This document shows, piece after piece, positions 7,463 through 15,898 of a DNA stretch of 33,310 bases. How positions within the stretch are numbered: the stretch's first letter is position 1; every line of letters starts with the position of its first letter. The notes beneath the pieces were generated by a model that was not told the origin of the DNA, ran no database searches, and worked only from the letters and a program-made list of their open reading frames with translations. The stretch is from Paractinoplanes deccanensis (lineage in GTDB: Bacteria; Actinomycetota; Actinomycetes; Mycobacteriales; Micromonosporaceae), in assembly GCF_016862115.1 (NCBI RefSeq), contig NZ_BOMI01000072.1, forward strand, positions 1 to 33,310. Reading direction: 5' to 3'. The translations under genes and the position numbers were made by a program.

Positions 7463-7830
7463 GCGCGGCTCCGGCGCAGCGTGACGGCCACGTCGGCGAA
7501 CTCGAGCGGGATCGGCGCCTGCGGCTTGTGGACGGTGACCTCGGCCGCGGTGACCCGCGCGTCGTCGAGGCAGGCGGTGAGCAACCGGTCGGCGAGCGTC
7601 TCGATCAGGTTGACCGGCTCCCCCGCGACGATCGCGGCCAGCCGCTCGGCCAGCTCGCCGTAGTGCACCGTGTCGGTGACGTCGTCGCTGGCGGCGGCCG
7701 GGCGCAGATCGAGGTCGAGCCGTACGTCGATCACGAAGTCCTGGCCCTGCTCGCGCTCGAAGTCGAAGACGCCGTGCCGGCCACGCACCCGCAGCCCGCT
7801 GAGCGCGATCCGCCCCTGCTCCTCGTTCAT
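7459..7830 (-). CDS. folB: Dihydroneopterin aldolase
   Basis: Cleaves 7,8-dihydroneopterin to 6-hydroxymethyl-dihydropterin and glycolaldehyde. 123 aa, typical length. The family opening IALSGLRVRGRHGVFDFE is present, with the substrate-site segment YGELAERLAAI and the conserved catalytic-lysine region VTVHKPQAPIP near the C-terminus. ATG at 7830 with AGGGA just upstream; the folP stop lies 5 bp before the start. Its stop overlaps the folK start. Confidence 0.96.
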   Translation of the reverse strand: MNEEQGRIALSGLRVRGRHGVFDFEREQGQDFVIDVRLDLDLRPAAASDDVTDTVHYGELAERLAAIVAGEPVNLIETLADRLLTACLDDARVTAAEVTVHKPQAPIPLEFADVAVTLRRSRA

Positions 7831-7835
7831 GATCC

Positions 7836-8717
7836 CTAGCTTGCCGTACGCAGCCGCGGAGATCCCGTGGCGCGCCAGACCGCGAGCGCGTCGACCGTGG
7901 ATCGGACGTCGTGCACGCGCACGCCCCACGCGCCCGCGGCGACCGCCAGAAGGGAGGTGGCGAGCGTGGCGGCCTCCCGCTGCTCGACCGGGCGGGGCGC
8001 GCCGTCCGGCCCGGCGAGCAGGCGGCCCAGGTAGGTCTTGCGGCTGGCGGCGAAGAGCAGCGGGTAGCCGAGGCCCACGAGCACGTCGAGGTGGGCGCTG
8101 AGCTCCCAGTTGTGCTCGGCCGTCTTGGCGAAGCCCAGGCCGGGGTCGAGAATGATCTGTCCGGGCGCGACTCCGGCGGCGAGCGCCTCGTCCACCCGCT
8201 GGAGCAACTCGTCACGCACCTCGGTGACCACGTTCTGGTACACGGCCAATTCATTCATGTGCCGCGAGTGGCCGCGCCAGTGCATCAAGATCAAAGGACA
8301 GCCGGCGTCGGCGGCCACCCGGGTCATCCCCGGGTCGGCGAGACCGCCGGAGACGTCGTTGACGACGCTCGCGCCGGCCTCCAGCGCGGCGGACGCCACG
8401 GCCGCGCGCGTGGTGTCGATGCTCATCGGGACGCCGGCGGCGGCCAGCGCCTTGATCACCGGGACCACCCGGGCGATCTCGGTCGGCGCGTCGACCCGGC
8501 CGGCGCCCGGGCGTGTCGACTCGCCGCCGATGTCCACGATGTCCGCGCCGGCGCTCCGAAGATCAAGAGCGTGTTCCACGGCGGAGTCCACGTCCGTGTA
8601 CTTCCCACCGTCCGAGAACGAGTCCGGCGTGACATTGAGGACCCCCATCACCACCGGGTGATCCACATGGATCAGGCGGTGGCCCGCGACCTGCGATTCC
8701 GTCGGCTGAGTCGTCAC
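7836..8717 (-). CDS. folP: Dihydropteroate synthase
   Basis: Joins p-aminobenzoate to the pterin diphosphate; the target of sulfonamides. About 293 aa. TIM-barrel signatures are all visible: VMGVLNVTPDSFSDGG, D-I-G-G-E-S-T-R-P-G, the S-I-D-T strand, VNDVSGG, ILDPGLGFAKT and the S-R-K motif near the C-terminus. I chose GTG at 8717 (V-T-T-Q-P-T); a further upstream start at 8750 would add 11 low-quality residues. No clear ribosome site is seen at either. It is the first gene of the folP-folB-folK-DUF3180 operon. Its promoter must lie in the gap shared with the divergent secretion operon. Confidence 0.96.
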   Translation of the reverse strand: MTTQPTESQVAGHRLIHVDHPVVMGVLNVTPDSFSDGGKYTDVDSAVEHALDLRSAGADIVDIGGESTRPGAGRVDAPTEIARVVPVIKALAAAGVPMSIDTTRAAVASAALEAGASVVNDVSGGLADPGMTRVAADAGCPLILMHWRGHSRHMNELAVYQNVVTEVRDELLQRVDEALAAGVAPGQIILDPGLGFAKTAEHNWELSAHLDVLVGLGYPLLFAASRKTYLGRLLAGPDGAPRPVEQREAATLATSLLAVAAGAWGVRVHDVRSTVDALAVWRATGSPRLRTAS

Positions 8718-9013
8718 GCAACGAGGGTACGGCGAGCGGGGTTGTCGCACGTGCGTACGATGGATGGTGACTCATTTTCACGCACGCCATCACCTTGCGT
8801 AACAGTTCAGACGCTTGTAGCCAAGAAGTGCGAGCCGTACTCTTCGGAACTGGGCATCATTGAAGGAACCGGAGAGAGCAGACGAGCATGGCACTGCCCG
8901 AACGGCTCACTCGACGCGCAGGGTGGGGAAGTAGCACGATATGGGCGTTGCCGTGAGGCTTCACAACTGCAGCGTGCCCGAAACCCCCTAGCCGGGCACG
9001 GGGAGGTTTACCG
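8718..9013. promoter_or_regulatory. Divergent folP / secretion-operon control region with long leader
   Basis: This 296-bp gap separates folP (leftward) from the first secretion gene (rightward). A 10-bp palindrome CGCACGTGCG lies at 8746-8755, close to folP. A possible rightward promoter is TTGCGT (8795-8800), a 17-bp spacer and TAGCCA (8818-8823). If it is used, the secretion operon has a leader of roughly 180 nt. No tRNA or recognised riboswitch class was found in it. Promoter assignment is by eye only. Confidence 0.35.
8973..9009 (+). promoter_or_regulatory. Leader hairpin with possible ribosome-site pairing
   Basis: CGTGCCCG (8973-8980) and CGGGCACG (8993-9000) form a perfect 8-bp stem around a 12-nt loop. 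The ribosome site GGGAGG (9001-9006) follows directly, 7 nt before the ATG at 9014. Loop bases AAACCCCC (8981-8988) are complementary to GGGGAGGTTT (9000-9009), allowing for one bulged A. The loop could therefore fold back over the ribosome site as a pseudoknot. Direct sequence observation; the regulatory role is inferred. Confidence 0.5.
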
Positions 9014-9307
9014 ATGATCGCCACTGAGCTCGCCACGCAGGCCGCGGCCGTGCTCCAGCAGGTTACGCTCGCCGCGCCCGAACCCAAGGGCATCGACACC
9101 AATGGCGTCGTCAAGTTCTTCGCCAGCAACATCGCGCCGATCCTGCTCGCGGTGCTCGGCGTGATCTTCATTGGACGCGCCAGCCGCGGCGAGATCTCCA
9201 AGGTGCTGACCAGCTCGGCGATCGCCATCGTGGGCCTGGCCTTCATCGCCGGCGCGGCGACCCTGTTCTTCGTCGGCGACTTCCTCATCGATCTGATCTT
9301 CAGCTGA
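9014..9307 (+). CDS. Small two-TM protein, VirB2/TrbC- or ConC-like candidate
   Basis: 97 aa. A short N-terminal region rich in Ala and Thr is followed by two hydrophobic helices, about residues 35-52 (NIAPILLAVLGVIFIG) and 66-95 (ALA/GLA-rich, ending FFVGDFLIDLIFS), with a basic turn RASRGEISK between. Size and topology match the small pilin-like or channel proteins that open many T4SS operons (VirB2/TrbC) and ConC of ICEBs1-type elements. No sequence motif proves it. Strong ribosome site GGGAGG 7 nt upstream. It is first in the 9014-18158 operon, one base from the next gene's ATG. Confidence 0.8.
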   Translation: MIATELATQAAAVLQQVTLAAPEPKGIDTNGVVKFFASNIAPILLAVLGVIFIGRASRGEISKVLTSSAIAIVGLAFIAGAATLFFVGDFLIDLIFS

Positions 9308-9308
9308 G

Positions 9309-9671
9309 ATGCGGCTTCGCACCGACGACGACATCTACCGGGCGCGCCTCGTCTACCTTGGCCCCCCGGGATACACCCTGCCCATCCACCTGCCGTACGC
9401 GCAGTACGGCATGTTCGTGGCGCTGGTCCCGCTCTTCATGCTGCTGCACTACCTGATGACGTTCGAGTTCGACGCGTTCCCCGCCTGGGAGATCGCGCTG
9501 GCGATGGTCACGACGTCGTACGTGTTCCGGCACGTCGACCCGGACCGTCCCGCTCGGGTCGTCCTGCGCACCGCGCTCACCGACTGGCGCCGCACCCGCG
9601 AGACAGCCGACGAGCGACGCGATCCCAGGCTTGTCGCCACTCGCATCCGGGTTCGGGAGGAGTTGGTATGA
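9309..9671 (+). CDS. TcpE/ConD (VirB3-like) conjugation-type membrane protein
   Basis: 120 aa. A short N-terminal RARLVYLGPPGYTLPIHLPY stretch is followed by two close hydrophobic helices (about residues 36-52 and 60-75) and a basic, soluble C-terminal tail. This fits TcpE/ConD proteins of Gram-positive conjugation systems, which lie directly before the VirB4/ConE ATPase gene, as here. ATG starts one base after the previous stop with no ribosome site of its own, so translation should be coupled. The last codons contain a strong GGGAGGAG site that serves the tiny overlapping ORF at 9668. The family call rests on size, topology and gene order. Confidence 0.8.
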   Translation: MRLRTDDDIYRARLVYLGPPGYTLPIHLPYAQYGMFVALVPLFMLLHYLMTFEFDAFPAWEIALAMVTTSYVFRHVDPDRPARVVLRTALTDWRRTRETADERRDPRLVATRIRVREELV

Positions 9672-9709
9672 CCAGTTCTATCGCGTGCTCCCACGGAGCC
9701 GGCGCATGA
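9668..9709 (+). CDS. Possible 13-codon overlapping leader ORF before the VirB4-like gene
   Basis: ATG at 9668 overlaps the TcpE-like stop (ATGA) and has the best ribosome site in the area, GGGAGGAG at 9655-9662, 5 nt upstream. The frame encodes MTSSIACSHGAGA and stops at 9707-9709. That stop itself overlaps the ATG of the VirB4-like gene at 9706 (again ATGA). It would act as a relay that passes ribosomes from the two-TM gene to the ATPase gene. No function of the peptide is proposed. An alternative is that the VirB4-like protein starts further upstream in its own frame and this ORF is fortuitous. Confidence 0.4.
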   Translation: MTSSIACSHGAGA

Positions 9710-12700
9710 CCGGACCAGTTCCGCCCGGGCATCCCCGCGCGGATTCCCCGCGGCCGGGCATGCAGAGTAACGGTGTGCGTTCGGACCACTACGCTTCGCC
9801 AGATTCCCCCGACGAGAGCGCCGAGGAGTTCGTCGCCGCGCCGGGCCACGGCGGGGTCGGCGTCTTCCAGCCACCCCAGCCGGTGCGCCCACGCGCCGCG
9901 ACGGTCGACAGCTCGCTCGACATCGATTCCCCGTTCCTCGACCTCTTCGGCGCGGCGGCGGCACCGGCCCCGGCCACTCCCGCGAGTGATTCTCGGGCGA
10001 TTCCCGACGACGGCGCCGACTTCGACTTCGGTTTCGACTTCGACGACCCGCCGACGATGGGCAACGGCTTCGGCCCGCCCCCGGTGGAGTCCGCGGCGCC
10101 GCCGCCCGCTCCCGCGCGGCCGGTCTCCGCACCGCCGGAGTCCGCGCGCCCGGTGTCGGGACAGCCGTCCTCGGCACCGCCGTTCCCGTCACGGCCGACC
10201 TCGTCACCCCCCTTCGCCGCAACCCCCTCGCCGGCGCCGCCGGCCTCCGATCGGCCGGCCTCGTCGACACCGAGCGCAGGACCCACGTCCGGAGCGCCGT
10301 TCTCGACGCGGCCCACCTCCTCGCCACCGAGCGCAGGACCGACCTCCGGGGCGCCGTTCGCGGGGCGGCCCACCTCTTCGCCACCGAGCGCAGGACCCAC
10401 GTCGGGAGCGCCGTTCGCGGGGCGGCCCACCTCCTCGCCACCGAGCGCAGGACCCACGTCGGGAGCGCCGTTCTCGACGCGGCCCACCTCCTCGCCACCG
10501 AGCGCAGGACCCACATCGGGCGCACCCTTCTCGACGCGGCCCACCCCCTCGCCGAGCACGGGACCGACCTCCGGGGCGCCGTTCGCAGGGCGGCCCACCT
10601 CTTCACCGCCGTTCGCGCAGCCTGCCTCCGAGGCGCCCTTCGCGGGACCGACGCCTGAGGCTCGGCTCGCGCAGCCGGCTCCTGAGGCGCCGTTCGCGCA
10701 GCCGACCTCCGGGGCGCCGTTCGCACGGCCGACCTCCGGGGCGCCGGTCTCCGCGCAACCCCCCTCCTCTCCCCCGGTCTCCGGCGGGGCCGCGTCCTCG
10801 CAGCCGCCCGTCGCGCCACTGGCGGGGCCGCCCGTTCCCGCGCCTCCGTCCGATTTCGATCAGGGTGAGGCGGGGGCCTGGGGCACGCCGGAGCCGGTGT
10901 CGCCGTTCAGCCGGGCGCCGGTCGGGCCGCGGGCCGACTTCTTCGAGGCGACGGGCGACCCGGGCCTCGACGAGTGGCCCGACTTCGACAACTGGCCCGC
11001 GTCACCGCAGGTCGGCACCGCGGCCCCGCCCGCGCCGGCCACCGACCCGGTGCCCGCTCCGCCGGTGTCGACGCCGCCGCTGTGGCAGACCGTCGGCAGC
11101 TCCGGCCTTCCGCCGGTGCGCGAGCGCGGCGACGCGTACGGCCAGAACGCCCCTGACGACCCGGACCACCAGCAAGCGCAAGCGGCGGCACTGCCCGTGC
11201 CCGCCCAGGAGAAGGCGCCCGCCAAGCGCAAGGAGAAGTCCCCGGCCAAGCGCAAGAAGGAGCCGCGCAACCTGCCGGTCGTGCCGGACACGAAGAAGGT
11301 CAAGGAGGCCCGGCCGGTCCCGCTGCGGCCGCACAAGCTGAAGTTTAACGACCGCGACCCGGTCATGGAGCTGGAGATCAGCGAGATCGCCGGCCACCTG
11401 ACCTTCACGCAGAGCACGGTCACCGCCTGGTACTACCTGCCCGAGGTGCGATGGGCCTTCCGGCCCGACGCCGAGCGCGAGGCGCTGCTCAGCGCCATCT
11501 CCGAGCAGTACGCGGGCCTGGCCGGCTTCCGGCTGCACCTGCGCCGCACCAACCGGCCCTTCCCTGCGGACGAGTGGGCGCGCACTGTCGACTCGTTCAC
11601 CGCGAAGCCGCTGCCCGACGTGCGCGGCGGCACCTCCTGGTCGGATCACCTCGTCGCCGCCCAGCGGCACCTGCTCTCGGTGAACCACGCCGAAGGGCAG
11701 ACCTACCTGGGCGTCACCTTCGCGCGGCGCTCGCTGGGCGACACGTTCTCCGAGCGCATCCTGCGGATCTTCGGCCGGGGCACCTCGGACAGCGAGCGGC
11801 GCAAACTCGGCCGCACCGTGGAACAGTTCGACGAGGTTCTCAATGCATTCGGCATGCGTGGGCGCCGCGTCACCCCGCAGGAGCTGGAATGGCTGCTGTT
11901 CCGCTCGGTCGCGCTGTGCATGTCGCCGCCCGGGCCGCTCTCGCCCGTCACCAACGGGCAGTGGGACACCGGTGACCTGCTGGCCCTGACCGAGCAGGTG
12001 GAGCGCTACCGCACGCCGTACGGCTCCACGGTCAAGCTGGTGAACCGCATGACCGGCGAGGAAAGGCACGTGGCCGTCCTCTCCGTCGGCCGCATGGAAC
12101 CGCTGGAGATCCCCGAGAAGCACGAGCCGTGGCTGCACTTCCACGAGCGGCTGCCGTGGCCCATGGAGATCTCCTCGCGCATCGACATCCTCGGCTCCGG
12201 CAGCTCGTTCAAGAACCTCGAGCACCGGCTCCGCATGATCCGCTCGCAGCAGCTCGACTACGCCGAGCACGGCATCGACGCGCCGCCCGAGCTGGAGCGC
12301 CTCGCCAAGCGCGCCCTGGTGATCGGCGACGAGATGACCACGGGCCTGCCGGTCGAATCGGCCCGCGCGCACGGCTGGCACCGCATCGCGGTCGGCGGCG
12401 CCACCCGCGAGGAGTGCCTGGAGAGGGCCCGGCGGCTCATCCAGCTCTACTCCCGCGAGATGCGGATCTCGCTGCAGCACCCGAAGAACCAGGACCAGCT
12501 GGCCCGCGAGTTCATCCCCGGCGAGCCGATCGCCAACACCGGATACGTCCGGCGGATGCCGGTGAAGCTGCTGGCCGCGGCCCTGCCCCAGGCGGCGTCC
12601 ACGGTCGGCGACCGGCGCGGCGACCTGATCGGGCGCACGGCGGGCACCTGCCGGCGGCCGGTCTTCCTCGACCTGCACTTCCCCATGGAGGTACGCGAAC

Positions 12701-13899
12701 GGTCCGGCCTCGGCGTGTTCGTCGCGGAGCCCGGCGGTGGCAAGTCGACGCTGATGGGTGCGCTCGGCTACCTGAACGCCCGGCGCGGCGTCCAGGTGAC
12801 CCTCCTCGACCCGTCCGGCCCGCTCGCCCGGCTGTGCCAGATGCCGGAGCTCCGCCCGTACAGCCGGGTGTTGAACCTGACCGGTTCTGAACAGGGCACC
12901 CTCGCGCCGTACGCGCTGATCCCCACCCCGGTGCGCTCCGAGTTCGCGACCGGGCCGGCCGGCGACCGCGAATACGAGATCGCGGTCTCCAACGCCCGGG
13001 CCGAGCGCCGCATGCTGGTGCAGGACATCTGCTCGATGCTGGTGCCGCCGCAGGTCGCCAAGGAGGCGTCGACGGCGACGCTGCTCAGGCACGCGGTGCG
13101 CCAGGTGCCGGCCGAGGAGTCGTCAACGCTCGACGACGTCGTCCGCACCCTCCAGGGCCTGGACGACGACGAGGGCAAGGAGCTGGCGAACCTGCTCCTG
13201 GACACGGCGGAGATGCCGTTGGCGCTGCTGTTCTTCGGCTCGCCCCCGCAGCACCTGCTCGGCGCGGACGCGGCGCTCACGGTGATCACGATGGCCGGCC
13301 TGCGCCTGCCCGACCTGAAGATCGAGCGCGAGTACTGGTCGGCGGAGGAGTCGCTGGCCCTGCCGATGCTGCACACGGCCCATCGCCTGGCGGTGCGGCG
13401 GTGCTACGGCGGGTCGATGTCGTCGCGCAAGATGGTGGGCCTGGACGAGGCGCACTTCATGGAGGGCTGGCGGTCCGGCCGGTCCTTCCTCGTACGGCTG
13501 GCGCGCGACTCCCGGAAGTGGAACCTGGCGGCGCTGGTGGCCTCGCAGAACCCGCGCGACATCCTCGGCCTTGACGTGCAGAACCTGGTGTCGACGGTCT
13601 TCGTCGGCCGCATCGCGGAGGACCAGGAGATCGCGTCGGAGGCGCTGCGCCTGCTCCGCGTCCCGGTGCACGACGGCTACGAGGCGACGCTGGCGTCCCT
13701 GTCCCAAGTGGACACGTCGTCGTCTACGCGGCTCGGCTTCCGTGAGTTCGTGATGCGGGACGTGGACGGCCGGGTGCAGAAGGTCCGTGTCGACGTGTCC
13801 TACGTTGAGGGTCTGCTCGAGCACCTCGACACGACGCCGACGGCCGCGAAGGCGCCGCCGACGGCCATTCCGATGTCGCCGTCCGACCTGGAGGCTTGA
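9706..13899 (+). CDS. VirB4/ConE-like type IV secretion ATPase with long Pro-rich N-terminus
   Basis: 1397 aa from the ATG at 9706, with CGGAG 7 nt upstream. Residues 1 to about 500 are disordered and rich in Pro, Ser, Ala and Thr, with six tandem 19-residue repeats at 186-298. A Lys-rich stretch (AKRKEKSPAKRKKE) precedes the folded part at about 545. The N-terminal VirB4-like region (ELEISEIAGHLTFTQSTVTAWYYLP) leads to the ATPase domain: Walker A V-A-E-P-G-G-G-K-S-T-L near 1006-1016 and Walker B V-G-L-D-E-A-H-F near 1243-1250, followed by ALVASQNPRDIL. These match VirB4/TraC/ConE ATPases, which power T4SS assembly and transfer. The usual length is about 800-850 aa; the excess is the tail. 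The stop is one base before the next ATG. Confidence 0.9.
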   Translation: MTGPVPPGHPRADSPRPGMQSNGVRSDHYASPDSPDESAEEFVAAPGHGGVGVFQPPQPVRPRAATVDSSLDIDSPFLDLFGAAAAPAPATPASDSRAIPDDGADFDFGFDFDDPPTMGNGFGPPPVESAAPPPAPARPVSAPPESARPVSGQPSSAPPFPSRPTSSPPFAATPSPAPPASDRPASSTPSAGPTSGAPFSTRPTSSPPSAGPTSGAPFAGRPTSSPPSAGPTSGAPFAGRPTSSPPSAGPTSGAPFSTRPTSSPPSAGPTSGAPFSTRPTPSPSTGPTSGAPFAGRPTSSPPFAQPASEAPFAGPTPEARLAQPAPEAPFAQPTSGAPFARPTSGAPVSAQPPSSPPVSGGAASSQPPVAPLAGPPVPAPPSDFDQGEAGAWGTPEPVSPFSRAPVGPRADFFEATGDPGLDEWPDFDNWPASPQVGTAAPPAPATDPVPAPPVSTPPLWQTVGSSGLPPVRERGDAYGQNAPDDPDHQQAQAAALPVPAQEKAPAKRKEKSPAKRKKEPRNLPVVPDTKKVKEARPVPLRPHKLKFNDRDPVMELEISEIAGHLTFTQSTVTAWYYLPEVRWAFRPDAEREALLSAISEQYAGLAGFRLHLRRTNRPFPADEWARTVDSFTAKPLPDVRGGTSWSDHLVAAQRHLLSVNHAEGQTYLGVTFARRSLGDTFSERILRIFGRGTSDSERRKLGRTVEQFDEVLNAFGMRGRRVTPQELEWLLFRSVALCMSPPGPLSPVTNGQWDTGDLLALTEQVERYRTPYGSTVKLVNRMTGEERHVAVLSVGRMEPLEIPEKHEPWLHFHERLPWPMEISSRIDILGSGSSFKNLEHRLRMIRSQQLDYAEHGIDAPPELERLAKRALVIGDEMTTGLPVESARAHGWHRIAVGGATREECLERARRLIQLYSREMRISLQHPKNQDQLAREFIPGEPIANTGYVRRMPVKLLAAALPQAASTVGDRRGDLIGRTAGTCRRPVFLDLHFPMEVRERSGLGVFVAEPGGGKSTLMGALGYLNARRGVQVTLLDPSGPLARLCQMPELRPYSRVLNLTGSEQGTLAPYALIPTPVRSEFATGPAGDREYEIAVSNARAERRMLVQDICSMLVPPQVAKEASTATLLRHAVRQVPAEESSTLDDVVRTLQGLDDDEGKELANLLLDTAEMPLALLFFGSPPQHLLGADAALTVITMAGLRLPDLKIEREYWSAEESLALPMLHTAHRLAVRRCYGGSMSSRKMVGLDEAHFMEGWRSGRSFLVRLARDSRKWNLAALVASQNPRDILGLDVQNLVSTVFVGRIAEDQEIASEALRLLRVPVHDGYEATLASLSQVDTSSSTRLGFREFVMRDVDGRVQKVRVDVSYVEGLLEHLDTTPTAAKAPPTAIPMSPSDLEA
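10261..10599 (+). repeat. Six tandem 57-bp repeats coding a Pro/Ser-rich 19-mer
   Basis: Five units of 57 bp start at 10261, 10318, 10375, 10432 and 10489; a sixth of 54 bp starts at 10546. Each encodes a version of SSPPSAGPTSGAPFAGRPT. The variable dipeptide after Phe alternates between AG and ST. DNA identity between units is high (for example CCGAGCGCAGGACC recurs), pointing to recent slippage or recombination. More degenerate PTSGAPF/PASEAPF units continue to about 10760. The repeats keep the reading frame of the VirB4-like gene. Confidence 0.92.
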
Positions 13900-13900
13900 G

Positions 13901-15895
13901 ATGGTGCGGCGGGGATTGGCGCTGCTGATGACGATGTTCGTCGTTGTCGTGGCGTCGATCGTGTGGGCGGTGGCCCCGCCGGCGGCGTCGGCGGCTCCGG
14001 CGGTGCCGGCCAAGGCTCCGGGGGGCGCGTGCAGCGTTGAGGAGTGGCAGCAGGACATCCCTGGATGCGTCGACCGACTCACGGAGGTCGGAACCACTCG
14101 TGCGCAATGTCTGAACGCGCCGACTCCCAGCACGCCGGACTCGGGCCTCGCCGGATGGTTCGCTGAACGGCCTAAGACCGAGGACGCGAAGACCAGTTTT
14201 CCCGGCCTCTACAGCGATTACGGATATGCCGGATACAGCTACACGACTTACGATCTGGACAGCGGTTGCGCCTCGACATTAGTCGACCCCGACTTCAAGT
14301 TCGAGACGACTATCGCCAACGGCGAATTCATGATCGCAACTGCTGTCATCGGTGCTTCCAATGCTCTGCGCGAAAGAGCCTGGGACCCGCAAGCTCTGTG
14401 GGGCTGGGCAGACCCTCTGGTCGATCAGGCAACGAAGGCTGTTTACGAGAAGGTCTTCAGCGTCTTCGGCGTCATCACGCTGGCCGTCGTTGGCATCTAT
14501 CTCATCTGGCGGTCGAGGCAGGCCGAGATGGGAGCCGCTACGACCACCGCGGGCTGGGCGATTCTCGTCATGGTGGCCGTAACGGCTATTGCGGCCTGGC
14601 CGGTTCGCTCGGCGAACATCGCTGACGGAACGCTGATCAACACGCTTGGCGTCGTGCACGAGGCGGTGGGCCCGCGACCGGACGAGCCTCCGGCGGGCTG
14701 CGCACTTGGCGGTGACGCTTGCAAGGACAACCGCCCTCCGGCTGTCCGAGCGAGCGACACGGTTACGGAAACCATGCTCTACCGCAACTGGCTGCGCGGG
14801 CTACTTGGTTCGGCAGACAGCGAGACGGCCCAGAAGTATGGAGCGGCTCTCTACGACGCGCGATCCCTGACGTGGGATGAAGCACAGCGAATTCGCGAGA
14901 ATCCCGCGACCCGCGACGGGGTTCTGGATGGCAAGAAAGAGCAATGGGAGCGGGTCGCCGAGCAGATCAAGACGGAAGACCCGGAAGCCTATGAGTACCT
15001 CCAGGGCGTCAACGGTATGGATCGCATCGGTGCCGGGTTCATCGCGGTGCTGGCGGCGGTCCTGTTCGCGATGTTCGACCTCACGGCGTCCGTGTTGGTG
15101 CTGCTCGGGTTCCTCGTCTTCCGATGGGCCGTGATCGCCGCTCCCATCCTGGGCACCATAGGCCTGCTACGCCCTGCGAGCGCGGGCATCAAGCGGCTCG
15201 GCAACGCCGTTGTGGCCGCGGTGTTCAACATCCTCATCTTCGGCACGGGCGCCGCCATCTATCTGTTCGCCGTCGACATGATCATGAGCACCGTCAGCCT
15301 TCCGGGCTGGCTGCAAGTGGTGCTGGTCTGGTTGTGCGGTGTCGCCGGGTGGCTGCTCCTGCGGCCCTATCGCCGGATCACCCAGCTCGGCGGCAAGGAC
15401 GGCGCACGCACCATCGCCACGGGCTCGTGGCACCGGAACTTCTTCCGCGACATGCGGGAGGCGGCGAAGACCGAGGCCGCCGACGCCGGCGAGGGACGGC
15501 AGGTGGTCGGAAAGGACGGGCGCACGGTCTACGTCGACCAGAGCAACCTGCGACCCGAGGCTCGGCTGGAAGATCCGGCGCATTCGGCCGCAAGCCGCGG
15601 CGAGCTGGCTACCACTATTGCCGGCGGTGGAAAACGCGGAGGCGGTCCGACGCGGCCCGACGGCAACGAGTCGGTGCGCGACGCCGCCGAGGCCCCCACG
15701 ACAGCGCAGGACTCCGGCGGCGGAGGCAAGAAGGAGACGGCTCCGGCCACGCGCTCCCGCACCGGATCGACGTGGACCGAACCGGATGTGAGCGAGCGCC
15801 CGGCGTCCTTCGCCATCTACCGGCCGGAGACCGGCGACACCACGCCGGAGCCGGCGCCGCCGGCGACACCCCGGGTGCGCTCCGAGGCGAAGTGA
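13901..15895 (+). CDS. VirB6/ConG/TrbL-like polytopic membrane protein with signal peptide
   Basis: 664 aa from the ATG at 13901, one base after the VirB4-like stop. An N-terminal signal peptide (MVRRGLALLMTMFVVVVASI ... AASAAPA) is followed by a Cys-containing extracellular region. Hydrophobic segments lie at about 184-202, 211-229, 377-420 (probably two), 433-458 and 470-490. A long charged and Gly/Pro/Thr-rich cytosolic tail covers about 490-664. The topology and position after the ATPase fit the VirB6/ConG channel family. Codon 127 is TTA (14279-14281), very rare in such genomes. The part from about 14050 to 14950 uses more A/T-ending codons than its neighbours, which may mean a variable or acquired external region. 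Confidence 0.85.
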   Translation: MVRRGLALLMTMFVVVVASIVWAVAPPAASAAPAVPAKAPGGACSVEEWQQDIPGCVDRLTEVGTTRAQCLNAPTPSTPDSGLAGWFAERPKTEDAKTSFPGLYSDYGYAGYSYTTYDLDSGCASTLVDPDFKFETTIANGEFMIATAVIGASNALRERAWDPQALWGWADPLVDQATKAVYEKVFSVFGVITLAVVGIYLIWRSRQAEMGAATTTAGWAILVMVAVTAIAAWPVRSANIADGTLINTLGVVHEAVGPRPDEPPAGCALGGDACKDNRPPAVRASDTVTETMLYRNWLRGLLGSADSETAQKYGAALYDARSLTWDEAQRIRENPATRDGVLDGKKEQWERVAEQIKTEDPEAYEYLQGVNGMDRIGAGFIAVLAAVLFAMFDLTASVLVLLGFLVFRWAVIAAPILGTIGLLRPASAGIKRLGNAVVAAVFNILIFGTGAAIYLFAVDMIMSTVSLPGWLQVVLVWLCGVAGWLLLRPYRRITQLGGKDGARTIATGSWHRNFFRDMREAAKTEAADAGEGRQVVGKDGRTVYVDQSNLRPEARLEDPAHSAASRGELATTIAGGGKRGGGPTRPDGNESVRDAAEAPTTAQDSGGGGKKETAPATRSRTGSTWTEPDVSERPASFAIYRPETGDTTPEPAPPATPRVRSEAK

Positions 15896-15898
15896 CCC

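Noticed and set aside
8824..9009. Known riboswitch (c-di-GMP, c-di-AMP or cobalamin type) in the secretion-operon leader
   Set aside because: I looked for the conserved cores and did not find them; only the terminal hairpin is supported.
11002..13092. Long leftward open frame inside the VirB4-like gene
   Set aside because: Arg/Gly/Ala-rich translation typical of the antisense frame of a GC-rich gene. The rightward frame has clear ATPase motifs.
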